Shown here: one piece after another, positions 38,401 to 50,400 of the stretch
Numbering within the stretch: position 1 is the stretch's first letter
Layout of the letters: each line of letters opens with the position of its first letter
Source of the DNA: Aphrocallistes beatrix
Lineage: Eukaryota > Porifera > Hexactinellida > Sceptrulophora > Aphrocallistidae
Assembly: GCA_963281255.1 (NCBI GenBank)
Contig: OY725492.1
Coordinates: forward strand, 372,001 to 436,000
Length of the DNA: 64,000 nt
Reading direction: 5' to 3'
Notes under the pieces: model-generated
What the model saw: the letters and a program-made list of their open reading frames with translations, nothing else
Database searches by the model: none
Told to the model about the DNA's origin: nothing
Translations under genes and position numbers: made by a program

Positions 38401-41400
38401 AATACCCAGGTGTATATTGTCGAACACAATTCTATCGAAATGAATTGGAGAGAATACCAGATGATATACTTAATGAGGGTTCGTTTGAAGGGGTGGTAAA
38501 GGTATCTTGCCGCGAGATAACGAGTAAGAATTGTAACAAGAACCAAATGCAAGAGAAAGAGTAAGTAGACGTTTGTTTGAATTGGAATGACATGACCATT
38601 TTCATCCCATCCTAATGATTTGCAATATACGTTTCCAATTTTCACCAAACTGTTGTTTAGAAGATGATTTGGTTTTAATCGAATGGAAGCAGAGTATGCC
38701 ACACAAATGCTACTAACCTCAACTAAAGAGCACACGATCATCAGGATGTATTTAGTGAAATGAGTTTTCAGGTTGTACAGTTTCCTCTGTTTAGAAAGAT
38801 ATTGTACATCTGAGTAGAGAGGATGTAGAACAGGGGTTCGTTTACAAGTTTTGTATTCTTTGTATATTCTCCAGCATTTTACAATAAAGTAAATGATCCA
38901 TCCAATAATGAGTGCGATGGTTAGAAAAAATATTGGCAATAGTGTGGAGTAGAATATTGCATTAGATAAATAGTGTTCTGATGAGTTCATATTCTGATTT
39001 TATTTTTTCTATAACGATACTTACTTTTATATTCATGAGATATGCTCAAGATGACGCAATGTGAAATGAAATATTTCCCAGAGTTTAGCACTTACAATTA
39101 AATTTGATATAATCTCTCCTTCCAAATCCAAATTACATAATTTTTCAATAAATTTCATCTATAAATATTGAAAATATGAGTAATAGCTTTTATATGAGGG
39201 ATATGTCATATCTAAGTATTATTAATGAGATTATATATAGTTTAACCATTGGTAAACATGTGAACATGTTGAAATTAGTTAACAATTCCAAATTTACATT
39301 TTAACAATGAACTCTTGCACCTACGTAGATAGATCACAACAATACACTTACGTGAGTTTGTGCTTAGATTTGAACTCTCTCTATTACAGTGAGGTATTGG
39401 TTTGATAAAAGTTCGTAGGACTGCATTTACTATATACGTATCACATATCTTATTTTATCCTGATAACAAACAAACAAACAAATAAACCTATTGTGTTTCA
39501 AAGGTAGTATATAGATATGGCACTTATCAGGAGGGGAGACTTTAATCATGTGAAAAATATATTTAGTAGTATTTTACCTCATATTACCCTGTGTAAAAGT
39601 TCCACCTGCATAATCTTCAATAATTCTAAATTTCTCTCGATGTTGTTAATCCACAATTAGCATTGAATTTTACAGATTATATTGCATGATTAAAAATTAA
39701 TCTGACTTTTTTTCATCTCTCAGAGCGTAGGAAAGAATTTCAAATAGGAAAGAATTTCAAATGGGGATTTATGGAGCTGTATTTGATAAGGTTTTCGGGC
39801 AACGGGAAATTCTCCTGGATACGCCCCTGTATCTTAAAGAATGTGTATATTATACTTCATAAGCTACGCATCAAGATCCTTACAAAATTCTTCCTTAATA
39901 ATAATTTTTCTTATTCCAGTTAAAAGTCTACAATGTGTACGTTAAAAAAGTTATTATACGTATATAAACATACTTACAGCTTGGAACAGTCTTGAATGAC
40001 CGTTGTGTAGCAACTTGACCTCTCTCTCCTTTGAAATAGCGAAATAACGAAATTTCATATCTCTCAATCCCAGATTCTAAATCCACCATACTGAAGCTGA
40101 CTGTAATGCTATCATTGAAGGTCTGATACTCGGTATCCAATTCATTCAGTGCACCATCTTTAATGAACAAAAGTTCCGGTGGAGACAGGTCTATTAGAAT
40201 GCCTGTGCTGTTATTAATTGTGCTGAGAAGAGCACCATTTACAGCTTCGAGCGTGACCAAAAGAAAATCGTTCTGCATGAAGCGGAATTTGTGATTTGAA
40301 TATGAAGTATCTAGAGAATGGAATTGGAATTTTGTTGCATTTTTATGTTTTTACATTGAAATCCTTTTTGGATACAGTTGACTCTGCTTAATTGGGACAC
40401 TTGGTTCCGGATATTTTGTCCCGATTAAGCGAAGTTCTCAATTAGCCGATGAAATTTAGTATTCTTCTATGCATGGGAACCATTCCGTTCCTGGAGACTT
40501 GTCCCAATTAAGCAGGTTGTCCGATTAAGCGGAGTTGACTGTATATGGGATAAATGAATTTAATATAATATCTATTAACTAACTTGACCTACCTAATCCT
40601 ACATCGATGCTAGCTACAATTTTCTGTCCATCGCCTGTTTCAGGTGATGGAACTGTAAGATTGGTGTTAATAGCCGCAGTTTTGTTGCTATAATAAGGAG
40701 GAATGTTGCTCTTCCCAACAGAAACTCTATACAGGATTATCTCTGATTGTGGATCTGTATATCCACTCCATACTGCACTGATAGTTGAAGAGTCAGATGT
40801 GAAATGGAGATCACGTTCTATAGAACTTCCGTCGTGTATGATACCAGGTATGGGTGGTGTAAGATCAACTAATACTATGAGAAAATAGAAAAAATACAAT
40901 TAATCACGTCATTAAAGATCATTCTAGCTTTTGATTTTTTAAAATTGAAATTAAATATAAGAAAATCTTTAAAAATACAGTCGACTCCGCTTAATTGGGT
41001 CACATTGGTCCGAGGACATTTTGCCCCGATTAAGCGGAGCACCCTATTAACCGAAAATATTTCGTATTAGCTTCTATGTGTGAGAGCTATTCCGGTCCTG
41101 CCAAAAGTGTCCCGATTAAGCGGTTAACCCGATTAAACAGTGACCATATTAAGCGGAGTCGACTGTATTTCAATTTGTATGGCTTTTTGGATCATATTTG
41201 TAAATAATTTTCAGATAAAAAATAAAAATTGTATTATTTTGAACACAATTGCAGCCGAAAGATAATATTTCATTCACCTCCATTTGATATTACAACAGTA
41301 CTGCGTGGTGTTTCCGCTCCATTCGTCGCCTTCACAACAGCATAATACCTGATAATAATAATATAGCGTAAGTTAATATAGCGTAAAGTTTCCACATTTA

Positions 41401-44400
41401 TAATAGCATAAACATGACTAAATAAACCCGATTACGTAAGTACCTTGTGTCATGTGTGAGGAAAAGATTATCAGAGCAAGAACTCTGCAGTATCCCCACA
41501 TCTTTAACTGCAAGGGTGTGAGTTGAATTACGAAATGATAGTTCATAACTTTTAATTCCGGAATCTGGATCACTAAAACCTTCCCAATGAGCGCATAAAC
41601 TAGAATTTGAGCTTGTGAATTCCAACTCAACTCCAGGGGTCTCTCCATCATACACGATCCCATCAAGCGGTTTTGTCAAATCAATCCGGATTGGGTTGTT
41701 TATAAGTGTATAAACTGTCTGCAGACCAACTATTAATATAAATAGATTTATAAAACAGTTCACAACGGTACATGAAAGGACGAAATACCATTGTATGCCG
41801 ATGGTTGCAAATGACAGTTGTTTTTTTCATATAATACTTACCATTGTTTTCGACTCTTATTCTGACAAAGAATGTTCCGTCTGGAAAGTTATGGAATACT
41901 GTATATAAACCTACTAAGTCAACTTTATCCTTGTCTTCTCCCAATTCGAGGTTACTCCATGGAACGAAATCAGTCTCTCGTGGTGAAGTGCCAATAGAAT
42001 ATTCAATTTGATGTACAAGCGAAAGAGAATCGCTAAAAGGATACTTATTAAACAATCTGAAATATAACTATCCTCACATATACAGTCAACTCCGCTTAAT
42101 AGGGTCACTGTTTAATCGGGTCAACCGCTTAATTGGGCCACTTTTGGCATGACCGGAATAGCTCTCATATATAGAAGCTAATTCAAAATATTTTCGGTTA
42201 ATAGGGTTCTCTGCTTAATCGGGCCAAAATGTCCTCTGACCGAGGTAACCCTATTAAGCGGAGTCGACTGTATTATATTCTACAGACTTGCCTTGCATTA
42301 ATGTGAATGCTCAGTTCTCCACTGGTTTCATTCACTGGGAATCTGCTCACGCTGTTAACAATGGGTCGTGTCCGATCTATCACATATGGGGTCGTATGGC
42401 ACACAGTCGTTACACCAGGTCCTCCCAGGATGACATTATTGATAGCTGCGATTGAAATGTAATATTTCCCCTCGGCCAAACTTAAGTGTGATATTGTCCC
42501 GAGATAAGTCCAATCTTCCATAGAATGATACTGTTGATGTGGATTCATCGGAGTTTGTAACATTTCGCAAGAAGCTCTTCCGTAGAACATTCGAAAACCG
42601 TAGATTCCCGATTCATTGTCACGGAATCCATCAAAGTTTGCTAATGGTATATCGATTTAAAACTTTTTATTTAATAATAATGTTTTTAGTTAAAAAGTTA
42701 CTGACCTGAAATTGAGAATCCAGATATATAAAAAGATCGATCAACACCATGTACGTCTCCATTGAATACAGTTTTTGAACCAAGTCCATCTCTAATAATC
42801 CTACAAAATGTTACGTCAAACTGTTGCATACACATATTTCAAGAAAGTATTCGAGTATGAACAAACCTGTGTTCTAGCTTCTCGTATGGTTGGTAGCAAC
42901 GATTCTCTTCTATCAAATTGTTCGATGCATTACAGATATCAAATCTAATCTCTTCACTCCCTCCTACTATAAGTCCAGGCTCAGGAGGTGTGAAATCTGT
43001 TAGAACACCTTCAGAAGTGAACAAGCTCTTCTGTCCTAACTTATTTTCAACCAGTATATTGAAAAAGTATAGTTGATTGTGAATAAGGTCAAGTGAAGAA
43101 CAAATAATATTTGAAGTGTAACTTTCGCCGAGACGTTCGTAATGGTTGAATTCCCTGTCTTTTAAGAAGGGTATTCCCTCTGCTGCAATCTGTTTCAAGA
43201 GTTCACATTGCTTGCTGATAGGATTGTAATTAAATGAGAGGCAAATACTAATTTCTATGCAAAATAAGGCACAGTCTTCTGCCGAGGCAACTAAGGAAGA
43301 TTTGAGGGGAATGGCGATAAGTTTCATTTGGAACTGTGGTGCAAATCTAGAAAGCGAATCAGTGTATACTATGTTGTTGTCAATGTTTTCAAATTCAAAC
43401 GGTTGGAATTTAATAATTTGTTCTGAATATCCTTGACCATAACCGATGGAGACATACTGTGATGTGATTTCAGACCCTTTCAGTATAGAAACATCCACCT
43501 ACATAGATTTCAAATATATAATGCAAAGTTCCTTTTTTTACCATCTTTCGATCAATCAACTAATCTTATTTCCTCATTAAAATTGTAAATTATACATTCA
43601 ATATTTTGAACTACAAACCTCAAGGTAATTTGGGTTACTTGAAAAGATGTTAGTTACAGATGCGCGACCGATTGGAGGTGTTACGTCATAACTGGGTATA
43701 ACACATTGTGAAATAGATTCAAGTCCCTGCGAGTTGATGGCGTGCACTGTGAAGTGTAGAGCTGTTGACTTAGGTACATAAAGCGGGATTAGTACAAAGT
43801 TAGAATCCATTACTTCTCTTTCCACGATATCTTCTCCACCTCTGTAACTTCCAATGGAGTAATATACCGATACATCTAATGAATTATAAACTTTAATCCT
43901 GAAAAGTTATCATTTGATGATGTGCTCGTACTTAAGTATAAACTAACCGCTCATATCATCAATTGCATCTACTTGCAACAAGAAAGCTGGATTTGTGTAA
44001 TCTCTATTCTCTGCTTGTAACGCAACACAACCTCCTCTCATTTGATTTTCCCCGTCGATAGCATCAATCTCTACTGGATTGTAGACGGGTGGAGTAACAT
44101 CAGAATGAGTCTGTTTAAGATCGAATAGTCGAGTATTTTCAGGTAATTCTGAAAAATACCAAAGTTCTCCTTCCCAAACTCGACTTTTCTTCGGAGTGAG
44201 AGATTCTTCGAGATATCCAGTGAGACTTAGTTGAAGTGGTTGCAACATTAAGTCTGCTCTCAAGCTAGAATACAAAAACTATTAATAAATTAAAGGTGTA
44301 TTTAATTGATAAATAAATATAAAATTGAATTGCATACAATTGAAGAAGGGATTTAACAACTATAATAATTATAATCCATATAATTAAACATTAATTTTAG

Positions 44401-47400
44401 AGCTAAAACTAAGAAAATACCGAAATTTCCTTGCATATTCTTTAATTTATATGATATAATTTCATTTTCGTAAGAGTAATACCTAATTTGAAGTGGAACA
44501 TCTTGGTAGTGAATAGAACCAGTGATTGGAAGTTCAACATTCAACAGATCTCCTCTCAGCTTCACACCTACATTGTATTCTCCGAGCAACATTCTGAGAT
44601 CTCCTGATACAGATAAACCCATGTTTGGTGTGTTACCAACATTTCCAATGAAATTGATCAAGTCCATTGAGAATTGAATTTCAGATCCAATAAAGCCATA
44701 CACGTCAAAATCTAGAAAGTGGTTTAGGTCAAATTATAATTATTCTTGTTTCTTTAAAATTTTATAAGGACTTACCAAAAGTAACTGGTACACTACCCAG
44801 GATCAGATAAGCAGTGTATGAGAAGAATTTCATTTGTAAAGGAGCCATAGGGTAAAATCCTGAAGTGATGTACCTTCTCTCCTCTTCAAACTCAGTATTA
44901 AGAAACCCCAATGTTTGATCAGTATTTTCTTCAGCAATTGTTTGATATGTATTTCGGAGGTTGTATAGGAGAATTGTGAGCTTTAAAGAAGGTGCGGATA
45001 TTTGGTCCAATAAGATTACAAGATCCTTTATAGACATTTCCATTAGGTTTGGAATGGAAATGCCTATGGTTGGCTCCGATTCAGGTATATTTGCTAAAAT
45101 AACACATACATTAAAACATCTACACAAGTGTTTAGCTGTCTAAATTTACTCCACTCACGTTCACAGCTAAGCTGTGGGAATATAATCCCTTCAAATATGT
45201 TATAAATGCCTCCACAGAAGAGATGACAGGGTTCACTATTGGCGATCTCCAGATTAGCGAACAGTTGACCTTCAGTCAGATGTATTACGAGAGTCGCAGG
45301 AAATCCGTGGACCTTAATTTGAGCGAGTGCGGGAAATCCTAAAATGTGACATATTCAAGAAACATTTTTATGAACAAAACAGAAAAAAATCAATTCTTTA
45401 CCTGAGCTTGTAATATTATCGAATTCAACAATACGTCTCCATTCATCGAATTTATAGGTGACACTTCCGCAAGGATCAATTTCAATGCCTACAGTATGAC
45501 TAGTCGTGTGCAGTCCGGTATTAATGCTGATGGCACAGGTTATAACAAGGCAATTTGAGGTTACACGACAGAATAGGTCTTCTGGGAGTTGAGAGTGGAT
45601 GTTAGAGCATTCTCCTGAATCGTTAGAGCATTCTCCTGCATCTATTAAAGGGGAAGTATCAATATAATAGAAATAATGTAAATCTTATATATTAAAACTA
45701 GGATTTTGTTTTCTGTTTGTTTGTGCAAGCTGATTGAGGAACTGGGAGTTGCTAGAAACGTGAAATTTGGGGCATGCCTAATTTCTGGGACAGGACGGAT
45801 CAAGACATCTAATTTCCGGGATGGGACGGGACCATCCCGGAAAATCTAGGTACCTTTTCTGTCCCGTCCGGGAATTAGGTATGCCCGAAATTTGGAACAC
45901 AGGTAAATAACAAGTGTATATAAGGTAGCTAAATGGATTTTTTGTATTCAATAACGTAGAGTAGATTTATTAAAACTTACTCTCCTCACTGAGGTAGGCA
46001 TCAATTAACTCAGATCTCGCGTAGCTCGAACTAATGTTAAATTGTTGGAGCTGCCATTGCAAAAGTCGTGTAGGGATAGATCTGGGATGGTAAATCTCTT
46101 GATTAAGCTTTAAGAACTCTTCTTCTACTTCAGATACAATCTCAACCAGATCTTTTGCAGAGTTCTCACCTCCTGTTTCATCTAAGAAAGTTATTAATTC
46201 TGATACAGTATACTCCTGTAGAACTCGATAATTAAAATTTTGAACCAACAACTCTTTATTCTCAGCCAAGCAAGATTGTTGTGGATAACTCAAGGAAACA
46301 TTTTCTGGAGAGAACAAAGCATTCTGGTTTTCATAATTCTCAGCGCACCAGCTACATCCATCAGAATCAATACTGTCCAAGGGTCCATAGTCAAGAAAAA
46401 AATCCGGTTCATATCTCTGTCGCGACTCAATTCCTTTCAGACCCAAACTGGCCACGCTATTCTTATCTAAATCTAAGCCCTGATCTTTTGGTAGGTTTTC
46501 TGTTTTTGAATCGATGTGAGGCAAATCGCCAAGCGTTCCCATTTCCATTACACCATCAAGCATCGATATCCTGTAGTCATTGCATTCAGTTTCGTAACTA
46601 TATAATGAATGAACGAGTCAACAGATTAGAAATTGTTTTCCTTATAAGGTGGGAAATAAACGTACGTTGGATCATTCGTGATTCTACGTGTTAAATGTTT
46701 CGTTGGGTCAAGAGCGAGTGAACCATTGCTGGCATTAACCTTAACAAGAAAGATACAATCATCTGTGTAATAACCAATGCTTTCACCAGCGTACACTTTG
46801 TATCCCATTCCAGTGCTTCTCATTATTTCTTGGATTGGATCGACGTTGTATAGATGGAATGTAAATGCATTGAGAGGACTGATCGGCTGAAGCTTAACTG
46901 AATTGGAAATTTCACCTTTTGAGAAATACCCTGTAACAGGAGCAACTATCTGAAAGAAAGAAGTCAGTAATTATGTATTTACATTTTAAAACCTGTATTT
47001 GCAGGTGAAGGAAACTACCATTGTTTCATGTTCAGTTCGTTTCTTCAATTTGATCCCAGGAGCTGTTACTCCTGGAAAGGTAGAAGGAAACATTCCAGTG
47101 ATACAGTCTTGTGGTGACTCGCAGTTGGAAGATGTTATTGTGTTTGGGAAAAAGCGATGGAATTTGTAGCCGAAAATTTCAGTTATAATTCCTCTGGCAA
47201 GTTCAACTCTAAATGGATAATTTTTGCAGAATACTTATACTTCTTTAAATTTATGAATTTGAGAATATTGAAGATTATTTACCCTAATATCCTCTACTGA
47301 AATTTTAAAGTATAAAAATTCAATTATAGCTAGTGCAGGCAGTTCAAATTATTATCTTAATACCTTCTAGCTAATGTCTCATGGAGATCTTCAATTAATT

Positions 47401-50400
47401 GTTGAGTTTGCGTTAGAGCTCTGTAGGATTTGAGTATACCTCTTATCACTTTAGTCACAGAGTCTGCTGTATTGATTAAGTTCTGAATCACTCCTAACAG
47501 CTCTAATTCTGCTTCTTTTGTTGCGTCCTTAAAATGTAGAAAATTAAAAATACATAGTAGATAAATTCCCCAATTTTTTTAATATTAATTTTTCAGAACA
47601 GGATCTACTTGATTGAATTCTGATTGTTCCCCTAGGATCAAGTTCGGTTAAAATTCACACCTTCCCCCTCAAGGTGACATATCATATTATGGGCCGTTCA
47701 AAAGTTACGCAAAATTCTCTGATTCTAGACACCCTCCCTCCTTATGTCACGCTTTTTGAACATCTTGTATGATAGGTTTGTCACACTTTGCTACCCCTAT
47801 ATCCTATGGAAGCGTTACGTGACATTTGAACGGCCCATAATAATCAATTCTATTCCAGGATAAAGATAGAGTCCTATTGGTCAGTTACATTTGTTACGTA
47901 TGTTAGACTCTTGATCCAATCGAAGAGTTCCACTACTATTCTGCTTCCTTCTTCCAATTCTGACTTATATAAAGTGATTTTATTGGAAAGAATATATATT
48001 CCTGTTGGAATGCCTTCTCTCGTCGAGATGTTATATTGGAGTGAGGTGATACATTTCGCAAGTACACAAATTCCATCACCAATCCTATACACATTTATTT
48101 AATGAAAGCTTTATAGCTGATTAAAAATGGTAATGTTATTTACCTCGATACTTGCTGTGATATATCTTCTATCACGCTAAGAGGGTGTGTCAAGAAGTCT
48201 TCAAATCTCTCTTCTGCTGCTGATATACTATCATTTATTTGTTTAGCTGAAACGGAGATATCGATTGCAAGGCAATCTCCCAGCTCCTAAACATAGTAAA
48301 TAGTGTAGGTTACATAATATACAAGTACTCTTGTGTAAAAGATATTTCTTACTTAGTATCAAAAATTTAAGGAATAATTGAGAGATTAATGTAGTTTAAA
48401 TAAAATTATGATCGAAAAAATACTACTTTTTTAGAACTTGGATCACATAGATTGGATACTCTGAAATACATTCTTTTATGAGTTGTTTAATGGCATTCTT
48501 ACTCACCTCACAGCTCCCATGAACGTTTACTTAAAGAAATAATTAATCCAAATAACTAACCGCATGAAAAGTTTCAATCGTCCTTGCTAAGCGAAAAGAT
48601 GTAGATTTGAATGCATCATACAAACTGAGCAGTTTCCAAACGTCAAAAAGGTGGACATACTTATAGAAAACAGATTCCTGTGTTCTATTTAGGATCAATT
48701 GGTGTACGAGAAATGGTAGATTGATAACGAACTCTCTTAAATTCTTGGTAGGAACAATTGGACTTTCGAAAACAGAGTTATTATCAAAAACGTCGGATAG
48801 TTGAGATTTAAGAAAGCCTGCTACGCGATCGAATAAAATTATTTTCTTTCTGGTTTCGAGCGGTGAAAATTCCTAGATAATTCAAAATATATCACATACA
48901 TATTGTAATAATTTTAACACCTAATACAGCGGTTCCCAACCTGGGATACATGGACCCCTTAGCGGTCCACAGAAGATATCAAGAGGGCCACAGGATTCGA
49001 AATTTTGTATTATGGTTAATAGGAAGAGGTCCACAGAATATAGGAAAATTGATATAGGGGGTCCACAGTAAAAAAAGGTTGAAAACCACTGATCTAATAC
49101 TATAGCATACGTACCTGTAAGATGTTGACTTCATATTGAGCTTCTCCTTTATGACAGACTTGAGTACGAAACATTTCTATGTTCTTACCAACAAATCCAA
49201 AATTCAATTTAGCGTATACTTCCTCATCGAGTTCCAGCTTAAACGTGCCTTCAAGTTTTCCTATACAAATAATAAATCATAATATTAATGCAGTCGACTC
49301 CGCTTAATAGGGTCACTGTTTAATCGGGTCACTTTTGGCAGGACTGGAATAGCTCTCACACATAGAAGCTAATACACAATATTTTCGGTTAATAGGGTTC
49401 TCCGCTTAATCGGGGCAAAATGTCCTCTGACCGATGTGGTCCTATTAAGCGGAATCGACTGTATAACACACTTAGTTTATTAAAGAATCATGTAAAAGTG
49501 GTTGAGAACTAAATTTACTTATTTCAAGCTGCATTCCATGAGTGCCAGACATCCCAAACTCAGCGCCTATATCTTCACTCCCGACCTTCCTCTTCCAGTC
49601 TACGCTGGGAGCATACAGCCGGATATCGAGCTGAGCATATCTTGATTGCAAATCTGCGAACATTACAGACCGCTTAGCTCTGGACAATGGAGTGTTTGCT
49701 GGGGAGGAATCCTGATTTGTGCTAGAAAATGTATACACACGAATATGATTAAAATATGAATTTTTTTATATTACATTTTTGTATTTCTAATTCTCTTACA
49801 AATTACTCAATTCTTCTCTCAACGTATCTAATGATACTCCAGCTGGGTGGTTGTTGTATTCTCTCATCGCATCATTACGTACTATCGAGTTTGAGTGAAA
49901 CAACACAGCTTTTAAAAGAGTATTAGCTGCCTACAAAAAATGAAAAAAATTTTACATCTAAAGTTTTCTCAAATGTTGAGATGTGATACGTACTTCATCA
50001 GTATGAAAGTGTCTTAACGCGTGGAAAGCAGCTCTCTGAGGTAACGAAGGAATCGAGTTAGAAGCGAGTGACGCAATGAGCGGGTAACTAGACCTGTGTC
50101 CAGCATTGCCGAGTGCGCTTATCAGTATAGCTTGTTTGAAGTTGGTTGTTGAGTGTTTTCTTATGGAACGCTTGCTTTTTCTTTGTTGCTCGTAAGCATC
50201 AGAATCTAAAGAACCTTCACAATCAGTTTTATGTTATTAATAAAAAAATGTTATTGATGAAGAGACGCACAATGCGGTAGAACAAGGGAATTGATCTTAT
50301 CCACTATTCTCTCAGTTTCTTCTGTCTCGGTTTCAGATAATCCACGTGCGATTGCTCCCAATGTTAGACAAGCTGTGTTACTCAAGTGAGAATCTCGCAT

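Larger units (their letters stand above)
20233..39977 (-). other. 19.7-kb intron of the giant gene housing a 7TM gene cluster
   Basis: The upstream exon (39978-40310) ends with a donor AGCT|GTAAGTATG. The next exon begins after ATGCTATTAG at 20232. The protein reads across without loss: the first half of an FN3-like unit (ESGIERYEISLF) continues with YRYHTRVKVFNQAG. All other introns of this gene except those filled by transposons or nested genes are short. The interval contains eight 7TM-family copies on both strands, one 2.85-kb transposon and many MITEs. Confidence 0.7.

Noticed and set aside
46240..46694. Plus-strand ORFs over 46.2-46.7 kb
   Set aside because: Antisense to a well-supported exon of the giant gene.
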